DNA of 64,000 bases from an unicellular cyanobacterium SU2 (lineage in GTDB: Bacteria > Cyanobacteriota > Cyanobacteriia > Cyanobacteriales > Microcystaceae), in contig NEED01000078.1 in assembly GCA_002110465.1 (NCBI GenBank), positions 157,325-221,324 on the forward strand, written 5' to 3'. Below the pieces are notes generated by a model. That model did no database searches. It worked only from the letters and a program-made list of their open reading frames with translations, and was not told the DNA's origin. Position numbers and translations under genes: made by a program. Positions 36,382 through 45,357 of the stretch are shown in pieces (the first letter of the stretch is position 1; each line of letters begins with the position of its first letter).

Positions 36382-37884
36382 TTATAAATCATAGTTTGGC
36401 TTAGATTGAGATTCTGCTGCTTTATAAGATTTATTAGCAGTAATATCATAGGAAAAATCATCAGGCAATAATTCTAATTGTCTAGCTTTTTTAGTAACAT
36501 TTTTAGTTGGGTTAATATTCTCACCTCGTCTTCGTTGGGACGTTCTTTCTTCACTGGTATCTTCTGCGACTACTTCATATAAAATCGCTAATTTATTTTC
36601 CCCTGTTCCTTTGCGTAAAATTCGGCCTAATCTTTGCACATATTCCCTTGCAGAACCCGTTCCTGATAGAATAATCGCAATCTTAACATCAGGAACATCA
36701 ACCCCTTCATTCAAAACATGAGAAGTTACCAAAATTTTATAAATTTCTTCTCGAAAATGAGTTAGAATATCGTGTCTTTCCTTAACAGGAGTTTGATGGG
36801 TAATAGCCGGAATTAAAAATTCCTGGGAAACCCGATAAACAGTGGCATTATCATTGGTAAAAATCAAGATAGAATCTTCCCCATGCTGACAAATTAAATC
36901 TGTTAAAATCCTTAACTTTCCATCAGTTCCTCCTGCAATTTCTTTTGCCTCTCGATGGGCTAACATGGCCCGTCTTCCAGCTGAAGATCTAGCACTCGCT
37001 TTAACAAACAATTGCCAACCATTTAAACTTCCTAAAGAAATATTAGACTTGCGTAAAAAGTCATTGCGAATGGCGATCGCTTGTTCATATTTTTTTCTTT
37101 CTAATTGAGATAATTTAACTTTAATTTGAACAATTTGATGTTGGGCTAAAGTCCCTCCCGCGAGATCTTTCACCCCTTTGCGGTAAACCACTGGACCAAT
37201 TAAATTTTCTAATTCTCGATGACTCCCATCAGCCCTTTCTGGGGTTGCGGTTAACCCCAAACGATAGGGGGCAATGGCGTATTCAGCAATAACTCGAAAA
37301 AAATCGGTTGGTAAATGATGACATTCATCAAAAATCAGCAAAGCATATTGATTTCCCAAGGTTTCTGCGTGAATTGCCGCACTATTGTAAGTAGCGATTA
37401 AAATTGGCGTGCGATCGCGTGAACCTCCCCCTAATAAACCTACTTCCACATCAGGAAAGGCTGCCATAATCTGAGCATACCACTGGTGCATTAAATCCAA
37501 GGTAGGAACCAAAATCAAGGTAGTCCTAGGGGTAGACTCTAGGGCTAATTGGGCTAAATAAGTCTTTCCTGCCGCCGTGGGAAGGACAACTACTCCTTGA
37601 CGGTTTTTTTGTTTCCAAGCAGCAAGGGCTTCAATTTGGTGGGGATAGGGAGTCCGTTGAAAACGAGGGGTTAATTCTAAGGGAATAAACCCTTTAGCCT
37701 CATCGATAAAAGGAGTGTTATCAGCTTGTAGGGTTTCTACCAACAGACGATAGTAAATGGCCGGAATACGGAATTTTTCAATGCGATCATCCCAGGTAGC
37801 AAATTCGATCCAGGCTTTTCCCTTGGGGGGAGGATGAAGAATTAGGGTTCCGCGATCGTATTTGAGTTTCGGGGGACGGGGCAT
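36382..37884 (-). CDS. XPB/SSL2-like superfamily 2 helicase
   Basis: 500 residues. Helicase motifs: Q-type YPHQIEALAAW, I LPTAAGKTYLAQLAL (about residue 102), II FDECHH (about residue 186), III LGLTATPERADGS, V SHVLNEGVDVPD and VI QRLGRILRKG. An N-terminal domain of about 80 residues precedes the motor, as in bacterial XPB-like proteins. These unwind DNA in repair or transcription coupling; the specific role in cyanobacteria is not established. The start ATG has a C-rich leader with no Shine-Dalgarno sequence. Confidence 0.9.
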   Translation of the reverse strand: MPRPPKLKYDRGTLILHPPPKGKAWIEFATWDDRIEKFRIPAIYYRLLVETLQADNTPFIDEAKGFIPLELTPRFQRTPYPHQIEALAAWKQKNRQGVVVLPTAAGKTYLAQLALESTPRTTLILVPTLDLMHQWYAQIMAAFPDVEVGLLGGGSRDRTPILIATYNSAAIHAETLGNQYALLIFDECHHLPTDFFRVIAEYAIAPYRLGLTATPERADGSHRELENLIGPVVYRKGVKDLAGGTLAQHQIVQIKVKLSQLERKKYEQAIAIRNDFLRKSNISLGSLNGWQLFVKASARSSAGRRAMLAHREAKEIAGGTDGKLRILTDLICQHGEDSILIFTNDNATVYRVSQEFLIPAITHQTPVKERHDILTHFREEIYKILVTSHVLNEGVDVPDVKIAIILSGTGSAREYVQRLGRILRKGTGENKLAILYEVVAEDTSEERTSQRRRGENINPTKNVTKKARQLELLPDDFSYDITANKSYKAAESQSKPNYDL

Positions 37885-37887
37885 TTT

Positions 37888-37931
37888 GGGGAGAGGGGGT
37901 GAGGGGGTGAGTGGGAGAGGGGGTGAGTGGG
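37888..37931 (+). repeat. G-rich purine tract
   Basis: Tandem GGGGGTGA / GGGAGA units between the divergent helicase and rlmD genes, with at least five runs of three or more G on the plus strand. It has G-quadruplex potential and looks like an expanded short repeat. Confidence 0.7.
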
Positions 37932-38067
37932 TTAAGACTCATTGTATCTAATGCGATCGCCTCAACAAAATAGTCAGGAATCGTTGAACACTTTCCCCAA
38001 GGATGAGAGGGGAGAAGCTAAAATAAAATTATTCCAAATTTTAGTGAAGGTTAAATGCTTCATCGCC

Positions 38068-39432
38068 ATGACTCAAGGCTACCAACAAGGAAGTCTCATT
38101 GAACTAGAAATTACCGATCTTAGTAATAGTGGTGATGGGGTTGGACACTTTGAGGGACGTGCTGTTTTTGTTCCTAATGCAGTAACCGGCGATCGCCTCT
38201 TAGTTCGGTTAGTTCACCTCAAAAAGCAATACGCCTACGGAAAATTACAACAACTACTCTCTCCTTCTCCCCATCGCCGTCGTCACCCCTGTATCGTGGC
38301 TGATAAATGTGGAGGTTGTCAGTGGCAACATATCGATGATACTTACCAGCGTATCGTTAAACAAAACCACGTCATCGAATCTCTACAACGGATTGGTGGG
38401 TTTAAAAATCCTCCCGTTGCCCCCATTTTGGCACAGGATGCAGTCCTGGGCTATCGTAATAAGGCCACCTATCCCCTAGGACGTTCAGCCACTGGAAACG
38501 TTCAAGGAGGGTATTATCGCAGAAATAGTCATCAACTCATTAATCTTAATCAATGTCCCATCCAAGATTCTCGCCTTAACCCTCTCCTAGCCCAGGTTAA
38601 AAAAGATATTCAAGAACAAGGATGGTCGATTTACGACGAAAAACGCCACCAGGGAAGACTGCGCCATCTTTCTCTAAGGATAGGACGGCGTACTGGAGAA
38701 ATGCTTTTAACCTTGATTAGTACCGAAAAAAAACTACAAAACCTTGATACACAAGCACAAACATGGTTACAACGATATCCTGATTTAGTGGGAGTTGCCC
38801 TTAACCATAACCCGAAACGAGGCAATGTCATTTTTGGAAAAGAAACCCTAACAATTGCTGGTCGTTCCCATTTAAGGGAAATCTTTACGGGACTGGAATT
38901 ACACCTAGGGACTGATACCTTTTTTCAAGTAAATACCGAAGCAGCTGAAAGCTTGATCAATGCCATTATTGAACAGCTGAATCTCACAGGAAACGAACAG
39001 TTAGTCGATGCTTACTGCGGAATTGGTACATTTACCTTACCCCTCGCCCAACGGGTCAAACAAGCCATCGGCTTGGAAGTTAACCAAAATTCCGTTATTC
39101 AAGCGAGAAAAAATGCTCAATTGAATGGTATCAATAATGTTTCTTTTTTGGCGGGAACTGTTGAAACTTTACTCCCGCAGCTATCGTTTTTACCTGACAT
39201 CGTTATTTTAGATCCTCCCCGTAAAGGTTGCGATCGCGCTGTCATTCAAACCCTCAGAAACCTTAGACCTTCCTATCTCGTCTATATTAGTTGTCAGCCA
39301 CCAACCTTAGCACGAGATCTACAACAGCTATGTAATGAAAAAATGTATGATTTAATTTGGGTGAAACCCGGAGATTTTTTTCCACAAACTGCTCACGTTG
39401 AATGTGCAGCCCTATTAAAACTGAATTCTTGA
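38068..39432 (+). CDS. rlmD: 23S rRNA (uracil-5-)-methyltransferase (RlmD/RumA family)
   Basis: 454 residues from the ATG at 38068 (MTQGYQQGS), chosen because the TRAM domain begins right after it (IELEITDLSNSGDGVGHFEG); an in-frame ATG at 37942 would add 42 atypical residues. The Fe-S cluster cysteines are in CIVADKCGGCQW, with a fourth in NLNQCPIQ. SAM-binding DAYCGIGTFTLPLA and the catalytic LDPPRKGCD and YISCQPPTLARD motifs follow. It makes m5U in 23S rRNA, but tRNA-modifying TrmFO/TrmA-like specificity cannot be excluded from sequence alone. Confidence 0.93.
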   Translation: MTQGYQQGSLIELEITDLSNSGDGVGHFEGRAVFVPNAVTGDRLLVRLVHLKKQYAYGKLQQLLSPSPHRRRHPCIVADKCGGCQWQHIDDTYQRIVKQNHVIESLQRIGGFKNPPVAPILAQDAVLGYRNKATYPLGRSATGNVQGGYYRRNSHQLINLNQCPIQDSRLNPLLAQVKKDIQEQGWSIYDEKRHQGRLRHLSLRIGRRTGEMLLTLISTEKKLQNLDTQAQTWLQRYPDLVGVALNHNPKRGNVIFGKETLTIAGRSHLREIFTGLELHLGTDTFFQVNTEAAESLINAIIEQLNLTGNEQLVDAYCGIGTFTLPLAQRVKQAIGLEVNQNSVIQARKNAQLNGINNVSFLAGTVETLLPQLSFLPDIVILDPPRKGCDRAVIQTLRNLRPSYLVYISCQPPTLARDLQQLCNEKMYDLIWVKPGDFFPQTAHVECAALLKLNS

Positions 39433-39939
39433 ATATGCTATAATAAAGGCAGTCGTTAATTACTTGTTAATTCCTGAATTTAATCAATGTTTTTCAGCAA
39501 GATTAGCTATCATACTCTAGTTTTTCACAGTCGTCAATTATAAACCCGCTTGATTTTAGTTTACTTATCATTAACAATCTAAAATATTAAATCAATCTAT
39601 TTAAACTAACCTCAAACTAGGAGATGATTAAAACAATAAAAATTGTTCTTAGTTTAGTAAAGTTTTAGCCAATCTATTTCGCAAATTAAAATTATGAGCT
39701 TAGCCCACAAAAATGATGTCTGCCAGGAACTTAGTTTTCTTTTTACTTAGCCATTTTAAAGATAAATCATTTATTTATGTTGGTATGTAATCTAGGTTCT
39801 CTAAACAATTACAAGCTAAATGTATTCCTAGCCAACGCCAAAATAAATAATTCTTGGTTAAAAAAAAGTTAAGGGTTATACACCCAAGCTGATAAGACAG
39901 ACGATCCCCTGATAAAGATAAACAATTGAGGTAAAGCGC
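39433..39939. other. 507 bp AT-rich spacer
   Basis: Contains a good -10 box, TATAAT at 39439-39444, with TTAAAA at 39415-39420, 18 bp upstream, directed to the plus strand. This would give a roughly 490-base leader for the anti-sigma gene or an independent RNA. I see no reading frame. Confidence 0.45.
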
Positions 39940-40398
39940 GTGATTTCTATTTCACTGCCTCCTGCTAAAAAAACCTGGACAACAATGAGCTTCACATCGA
40001 CCCTTTATTTATGTCCGGTACTTGATTTACTATTAGCAGACATTCCACCGGATTTAAAACCAGAAATTAGATTAGGATTGCAAGAAGCCCTAGTTAACGC
40101 TGCAAAACATGGTAATAAATTAGATCCAAGCAAATCAATTGTTGTTAAATTTTCTGTTACTGAAGAAGGTTATTCGTGGGTAATTTCAGATGAAGGCTTG
40201 GGATTTTCCCATGAGTGTAACTGTCATCATCTAGCATCTCAATACTTACCACCTGAAGAAGCTGAACACGGAAGAGGCTTATGTTTACTATATGAGATTT
40301 TTGATCAAGTTCACTGGGATCAACGGGGAACTCGCGTCAAATTGTGTAAGCAGATTACAAACAAAACTGATTCTTCTAGACTAGCGATGATGAGATGA
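39940..40398 (+). CDS. RsbW-like anti-sigma factor / serine kinase (HATPase)
   Basis: 152 residues forming a single GHKL ATPase domain: N box LQEALVNAAKHGN (about residue 48), G1 SDEGLGF (about residue 89) and G2 EHGRGLCLLYEI (about residue 112). These are the motifs of RsbW/SpoIIAB-type regulators that bind sigma factors or phosphorylate anti-anti-sigma partners. It starts at GTG 39940 with GAGG 8 nt upstream. No anti-anti-sigma or PP2C gene is adjacent, so its partners lie elsewhere. Part of a stress or carbon-state partner-switching system is likely (inference). Confidence 0.87.
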   Translation: MISISLPPAKKTWTTMSFTSTLYLCPVLDLLLADIPPDLKPEIRLGLQEALVNAAKHGNKLDPSKSIVVKFSVTEEGYSWVISDEGLGFSHECNCHHLASQYLPPEEAEHGRGLCLLYEIFDQVHWDQRGTRVKLCKQITNKTDSSRLAMMR

Positions 40399-40750
40399 AC
40401 TAATCGTTAAAGGTTAGGGAAAAAGAAAGAGAAATTTAATTTGATGATCTATTTAGATTAGATCAAGAAACTCCTGTTAGACTTCATCAGCTATTAGTAG
40501 TGATAGTCTTATATCAAATCGCTAAATGTTTGCTACAGATAGCTGCAAGGGAGCAGGGAGAGAAATCATTTGTAGCACGCTTTTTGACCTTTGATATTAA
40601 GTAATCAAATTAACCTGAGTTAGGGATAAGCAGTAAAACTTAATCTAGCCACGGGGAGAAAAAACGATTTTTCGTTAACAATTATTTAACTGTTGAACTG
40701 ACGAACCCCTAACCCAGAATTTAAGTTAGGCTAACGTAAATATCAAAAGG
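40399..40750. other. 352 bp spacer
   Basis: Between convergent genes. I see no gene, clear terminator or repeat beyond AT-rich sequence. Confidence 0.4.
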
Positions 40751-41092
40751 TTAACCAAGATCCAATTGGGATAATTCAAATTCAACTTGGGATAAATAAT
40801 TATCATCATTAATAGTATCAGGAGATAAACGTCCAGCAGCAATTGCTCCTTTAACTAAAGTCTTAGCATCAATTTTACCCGACTGAATCTGTAAGCCCAA
40901 CGTTAAATGACTAGGAATTCCTTGGTCTGTAAAAAATCCCTGTTGTGCTAAACTAACCAAATTGACAGGACCTAGAGAAGAGCCATTAAAGTTCTTAAAT
41001 TGAGATGTCATAGCTAGTTCCGAAGCCAAAACGGGAGAAATAAAACTAGAAAGAATAAGAGAAGATAAACCGCTAATAATTAGACTCTTCAT
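40751..41092 (-). CDS. Small exported protein of unknown function
   Basis: 113 residues from ATG 41090-41092 (MKSLIISGL), with GGAG about 9 nt upstream; an earlier TTG is not needed. The signal peptide ends near PVLASELA. The mature region has helices (LVSLAQQGFFTDQGIPS; AKTLVKGAIAAGRLSPDTIN) and no Cys. It looks like a cyanobacterial small exported family that I cannot name. Divergent from rluD. Confidence 0.7.
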   Translation of the reverse strand: MKSLIISGLSSLILSSFISPVLASELAMTSQFKNFNGSSLGPVNLVSLAQQGFFTDQGIPSHLTLGLQIQSGKIDAKTLVKGAIAAGRLSPDTINDDNYLSQVEFELSQLDLG

Positions 41093-41307
41093 GATTAATG
41101 ACTCCAAATTAAATGAACGTTTTTTGATTTCCTTCGATGATTCTTAGTATGGTGGAGTAAACTGAGAAGTTAATAACTGAATTCTGAATGAAGACTAAGA
41201 ATTGATTAAGTTATCTGAAATCTTGATGAATTTCGTCTGAGTATTGAAAGAGTCTATGGGGTAAAAAATCGAGTTAATCGTTTAATTTAAGTAAAATCAA
41301 CTAAAAA

Positions 41308-42234
41308 ATGGAAATCGAGTTAACTGTAGAAGACAAAAGCGATCGCCTTGATCGGTGGTTGTCCCACCATTTAGATAATATGTCCCGTTCCTACCTACAG
41401 AAACTGATTGAACAGGGGAATATTCAGGTTAACCGTCAAATTTGTACGAATAAAAAAACAAAAGTGAATTTCGGCGATCGCCTTCTTATTTGTCTCCCCC
41501 CTCCTCAACCCTTGGATCTCACCCCCGAACCCATTCCCCTCAATATTCTCTATGAAGATGACTCTCTCCTTATCATTAACAAACCGGCGGGGTTAGTGGT
41601 TCATCCAGCCCCTGGCCATGCCACGGGAACCCTAGTTCATGGGTTGTTATATCACTGTCCTAACCTAGCAGGAATTGGGGGAGTACAACGGCCAGGAATT
41701 GTCCATCGTCTTGATAAAGATACAACCGGGGCTTTAGTAGTGGCAAAAACTGATTATGCCCATCAGCATCTACAAAGTCAATTGAAAGCAAAAACAGCGC
41801 GACGGGAGTATTTAGGAGTCGTTTATGGAGTCCCTAATTCATATAAACAAGGAGAAAGAGGGACAATTAATTTACCCATTGGTCGCCATCCGGTAGACCG
41901 AAAAAAAATGGCGGTGGTTCCTGTAGAAAAAGGGGGACGAGAAGCGGTCACGCATTGGGAAATTGTGGAGAGGTTGGGAAACTATACTTTAGTTAGATTT
42001 CGTTTAGAAACAGGACGTACCCATCAAATACGGGTTCATAGTAGTTATATTGGTCATCCTATCGTGGGAGATCCCATCTATAGTTCTGGGAGATCAGTAG
42101 GGGTCAATTTACCGGGTCAGGCATTACACGCTTATAAATTGAGGTTTGAACACCCAGTCACAGAAGAGCAAATTGAGGCGATCGCTCCTCTTCCAGAGAC
42201 ATTTACTAAACTTTTGACAAAATTGGGTAAATAG
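41308..42234 (+). CDS. rluD: RluD-family pseudouridine synthase
   Basis: 308 residues. N-terminal S4 RNA-binding domain (RLDRWLSHHLDNMSRSYLQK), then the catalytic HRLDKDTTGALV with Asp (about residue 142) and RTHQIRVH near residue 241. It converts uridine to pseudouridine in 23S rRNA helix 69-type sites in the family archetype. Only 41 bp separate it from the fatty acyl-AMP ligase gene on the same strand; read-through into that cluster is possible. Confidence 0.93.
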   Translation: MEIELTVEDKSDRLDRWLSHHLDNMSRSYLQKLIEQGNIQVNRQICTNKKTKVNFGDRLLICLPPPQPLDLTPEPIPLNILYEDDSLLIINKPAGLVVHPAPGHATGTLVHGLLYHCPNLAGIGGVQRPGIVHRLDKDTTGALVVAKTDYAHQHLQSQLKAKTARREYLGVVYGVPNSYKQGERGTINLPIGRHPVDRKKMAVVPVEKGGREAVTHWEIVERLGNYTLVRFRLETGRTHQIRVHSSYIGHPIVGDPIYSSGRSVGVNLPGQALHAYKLRFEHPVTEEQIEAIAPLPETFTKLLTKLGK

Positions 42235-42275
42235 AATTTAATGGAGCTTTAATATTTGAAATTCTTGACACCAAG

Positions 42276-44285
42276 ATGGATAGTAACGTATCTAACTTAG
42301 TGGAGTTGCTCCAAAGGCGATCGCGTCAGCAACCGCAACAACAAGCTTACACATTTCTTCAAAATGGGACAGAGGCAACTGAGCATTTAACCTACGAAGA
42401 ACTAGACCAAAAAGCTCAGACTCTCGCTGCTCACCTCCAGACAGTAGCCAAGCCAGGAGAACGAGCCTTACTAATCTATTCGGCTGGTTTAGAGTTTGTC
42501 CGCGCTTTCTTTGGGTGTCTTTACGCTGGAATTGTGCCTGTTCCTATCCAGCCACCTCGTCTCCATCGCTCACCCGACCGCCTTCAAGCTATTGCTCAAG
42601 ATGCCCAAGTGACTATCGTTCTTACAACGGAGTCTTTCTTGTCAAAGCTGACGGAAAAAGTCTCTATGGGAGCGTTGAAACACATAAACTCCATGGCGAC
42701 TGATAACTTGACATCTCAGTCATCGTTTGGATCTCCCCCCACCATTTTGAGGGATACACTTGCCTTTTTACAATATACCTCCGGCTCTACAGGCACGCCT
42801 AAAGGCGTGATGGTTAGTCATGGGAACTTGCTCAATAACCTCAATACAATTAAGCAAGCCTTTCAACTAACCCCTGAAAGTGTATCCGTCAGTTGGTTGC
42901 CTCATTATCACGACATGGGACTAATTGACGGGATTCTTGAACCCCTTTACACAGGATTTTTAGGGGTTCTGATGCCACCTACAGCGTTTTTGCAAAATCC
43001 GATTTCCTGGCTTGCCGCTATTTCCCATTACCGAGCGACTCACAGCGGTGGCCCAAACTTAGGGTACGAACTTTGTATTAATAAAATTACGACTGAACAA
43101 CAACAAGGATTAGATCTTAGTAGTTGGTTAAGTGCCTACAATGGTGCAGAGCCAATTCGTCCAGAAACCCTAGAGAAATTTGCAGCAAAATTCCAATCAT
43201 GTGGCTTTCAATCCCATTATCTCTATCCCTGTTACGGGATGGCCGAATCTACCCTGATGATTACAGGGGGCAACCTCGAAGATGAGCCAACTATTTTGGC
43301 AGTTGAAGCAGAAGCCTTGGCACAAAATAAAGTGATTAAAGCGTTATCTAAGGGTCAAAATAGTTCAAGAATCGTAGGTTGCGGACATTCTTGGCTAGAT
43401 AGCAAAGTTTTGATCGTTAATCCAGAAACCCTTACTTGTTGTGAAGATCATGAAGTAGGGGAAATATGGGTCTGGAGTTCAAGTGTAGCCCAGGGATATT
43501 GGCAACAACCAGAAGTTACTCAAGCCACCTTTAAGGCAACGGTTCCAGGAAACAGTCATCACTTTCTGCGGACAGGTGATTTAGGCTTTTTGCACAAGGG
43601 CGAGTTATTTGTTACTGGACGGCTCAAAGATATCATTATCATCTGGGGTCGTAACCATTATCCCCAGGATATTGAATACAGCGTTTCTCAATCTCACCCC
43701 GCCTTGCGTCCTGATAGTGGGGCAGCTTTCAGTATTGAGGTAAATGGGCTTGAGAAATTAGTGATCACCCAGGAGGTAGAACGTAGTTACCTGCGTAAGC
43801 TCGATATTGATGAAGTCCTTGGCGCAATTCGTGAAGCAGTCGCTGCTGACCATGATTTACAAGTCTATGGAGTGGCTTTGCTGAAAACTGCCAGTATCCC
43901 CAAAACTTCTAGTGGCAAGATTCAACGTCGTACTTGTCGAGAAAAATTTCTGAATCAAACCCTCGATGTTGTCGGCCAATGGCAACAAACTGCTCTATCG
44001 GACACTTTAACACCCATGCCAGACCCTACCACTACAATAGCCACTCCAGAAACCATTGAAAATTGGCTCATTAATAAACTTGCATTAGTTCTCAATATCG
44101 ATCCTGAAGAAATTGATCCAGAGGAATCTTTTGCTCATTATGGTTTAGATTCCTCCATTGCTTTGGAACTGACTGGAGAATTGGGGATTTGGCTTAAGTG
44201 TGAGCTAGAACCCACTCTATTTTGGGAATATCCTAATATCGAATCCTTAACCGCTTATCTAAATGCGAAAAGTCTTAACGTTTAA
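42276..44285 (+). CDS. Fatty acyl-AMP ligase fused to an acyl carrier protein (FAAL-ACP)
   Basis: 669 residues, gene 1 of a five-gene operon. Residues 1-575 form an adenylating domain: P-loop TSGSTGTPKG at 168-177, SWLPHYHDMGLI (about 210), YGMAESTLM (about 323), TGDLGFLHKGELFVTGR (about 430) and SGKIQRRTCR near the end. The YHDMGL and YGMAE motifs and lack of a CoA-binding signature mark the FAAL group, which forms acyl-AMP and loads it onto a carrier. The ACP follows (about 595-665) with phosphopantetheine Ser626 in GLDSS. This is the standard loading module for fatty-acid-primed polyketide pathways. The gap to the next gene is 27 bp. Confidence 0.93.
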   Translation: MDSNVSNLVELLQRRSRQQPQQQAYTFLQNGTEATEHLTYEELDQKAQTLAAHLQTVAKPGERALLIYSAGLEFVRAFFGCLYAGIVPVPIQPPRLHRSPDRLQAIAQDAQVTIVLTTESFLSKLTEKVSMGALKHINSMATDNLTSQSSFGSPPTILRDTLAFLQYTSGSTGTPKGVMVSHGNLLNNLNTIKQAFQLTPESVSVSWLPHYHDMGLIDGILEPLYTGFLGVLMPPTAFLQNPISWLAAISHYRATHSGGPNLGYELCINKITTEQQQGLDLSSWLSAYNGAEPIRPETLEKFAAKFQSCGFQSHYLYPCYGMAESTLMITGGNLEDEPTILAVEAEALAQNKVIKALSKGQNSSRIVGCGHSWLDSKVLIVNPETLTCCEDHEVGEIWVWSSSVAQGYWQQPEVTQATFKATVPGNSHHFLRTGDLGFLHKGELFVTGRLKDIIIIWGRNHYPQDIEYSVSQSHPALRPDSGAAFSIEVNGLEKLVITQEVERSYLRKLDIDEVLGAIREAVAADHDLQVYGVALLKTASIPKTSSGKIQRRTCREKFLNQTLDVVGQWQQTALSDTLTPMPDPTTTIATPETIENWLINKLALVLNIDPEEIDPEESFAHYGLDSSIALELTGELGIWLKCELEPTLFWEYPNIESLTAYLNAKSLNV

Positions 44286-44312
44286 TCTTTCAATTATTAT
44301 TTTGGTTGATCA

Positions 44313-45344
44313 ATGAACTTAACTTGTCAAGCTATCAAGTGTCCTGCTCCTTTCAAAGCCTCTGTCTTGGCCTCTCAGTTGCAGCTTCCTCTGGTAATTG
44401 AGCCTAATCAACAACGGGCTTCTTTCCTCCTGTTAGAGTTATGGACTTGGTTAAAGGACAATCAAACCTGGTTAGAGGAAACGCTTCTCAAACATGGTGG
44501 AATTTTGTTTCGTGGATTTCCGATGGCAACTCCTTCACAATTCGAGCAGTTTGTCAAAACCGTTGACCCCAATTTGATTCCCTATACCCAGGGACAATCA
44601 CCGCGATCGCGGATTCACAATTTAATCTATACATCTACAGAATATGCCAGCCACAAGACCATTGAGTTACATAGCGAAATTTCTTATACTCATCATCCTC
44701 CTCGGAAAATCTTTTTCTTTTGTGAAACTCCTCCCAAAAAAGAGGGTGAGACTCCTCTTGTTGATTGTCGCCAAGTCTATCAAAAACTAGACCCTGAGCT
44801 TCGCGATACCTTTTTCCAAAAAGGTGTTTGCTACGTCAAGAATATGCCTGGGAAAAGTTCTGCAATCATGGGCAAAGCTTGGCAGGAACATTTTGAGACT
44901 TCTGATAAAGACGAAGTGGAAGCCTATTTGAGGAAAGGGGGTATTGAATTTGTCTGGAAAGACAACGGTGGCTTAAGAACCAAACAAGTTCGTCCGGCAG
45001 TGGTGAGGCATCCCGTTGCAGGAGAACTCGCTTGGCACGCCCAGATTAATGTGTGGCACTATACCGTTTACGGCAAAACAGGGGAAGCTCTTAAGAAAAT
45101 GGTTGGGGAAGAAAACTTGCCCATCAATGTTTACTACGGAGATGGTAGCCCCATCGAGCCAGAAACACTCCAGAAAACAGGTCAACTCTTGTGGCACGAT
45201 GCAACCGTTTTTCCCTGGCAACAAGGAGATGTGTTAATGCTCGATAACCTGTTGGTCGCTCACGGACGTAGACCTTTTCAAGGAAAACGACAAATTCTAA
45301 CGGCTATGACTTCTCCTTTCAACCCTAGCGTCAGTTTGAACTGA
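44313..45344 (+). CDS. TauD/TfdA-family Fe(II)/2-oxoglutarate dioxygenase
   Basis: 343 residues, gene 2 of the cluster. HxE iron-binding pair His120-Glu122 (LHSEISY) and distal His317 in LVAHGRRPF, whose Arg binds 2-oxoglutarate. GILFRGFPM near residue 65 is typical of TauD/SyrP-like enzymes. Having Glu rather than Asp in the HxD position is a known variant of the SyrP-like group. It probably hydroxylates or desaturates the acyl chain, perhaps while bound to the ACP (inference). The 13 bp gap to the P450 gene argues for coupled expression. Confidence 0.9.
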   Translation: MNLTCQAIKCPAPFKASVLASQLQLPLVIEPNQQRASFLLLELWTWLKDNQTWLEETLLKHGGILFRGFPMATPSQFEQFVKTVDPNLIPYTQGQSPRSRIHNLIYTSTEYASHKTIELHSEISYTHHPPRKIFFFCETPPKKEGETPLVDCRQVYQKLDPELRDTFFQKGVCYVKNMPGKSSAIMGKAWQEHFETSDKDEVEAYLRKGGIEFVWKDNGGLRTKQVRPAVVRHPVAGELAWHAQINVWHYTVYGKTGEALKKMVGEENLPINVYYGDGSPIEPETLQKTGQLLWHDATVFPWQQGDVLMLDNLLVAHGRRPFQGKRQILTAMTSPFNPSVSLN

Positions 45345-45357
45345 GGAATAAATACCG

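Noticed and set aside
42276..45344. Olefin synthase or terminal-alkyne (JamABC-type) loading module
   Set aside because: FAAL-ACP fits the first step, but there is no KR, sulfotransferase or thioesterase pair of the olefin type and no membrane desaturase of the JamB type.
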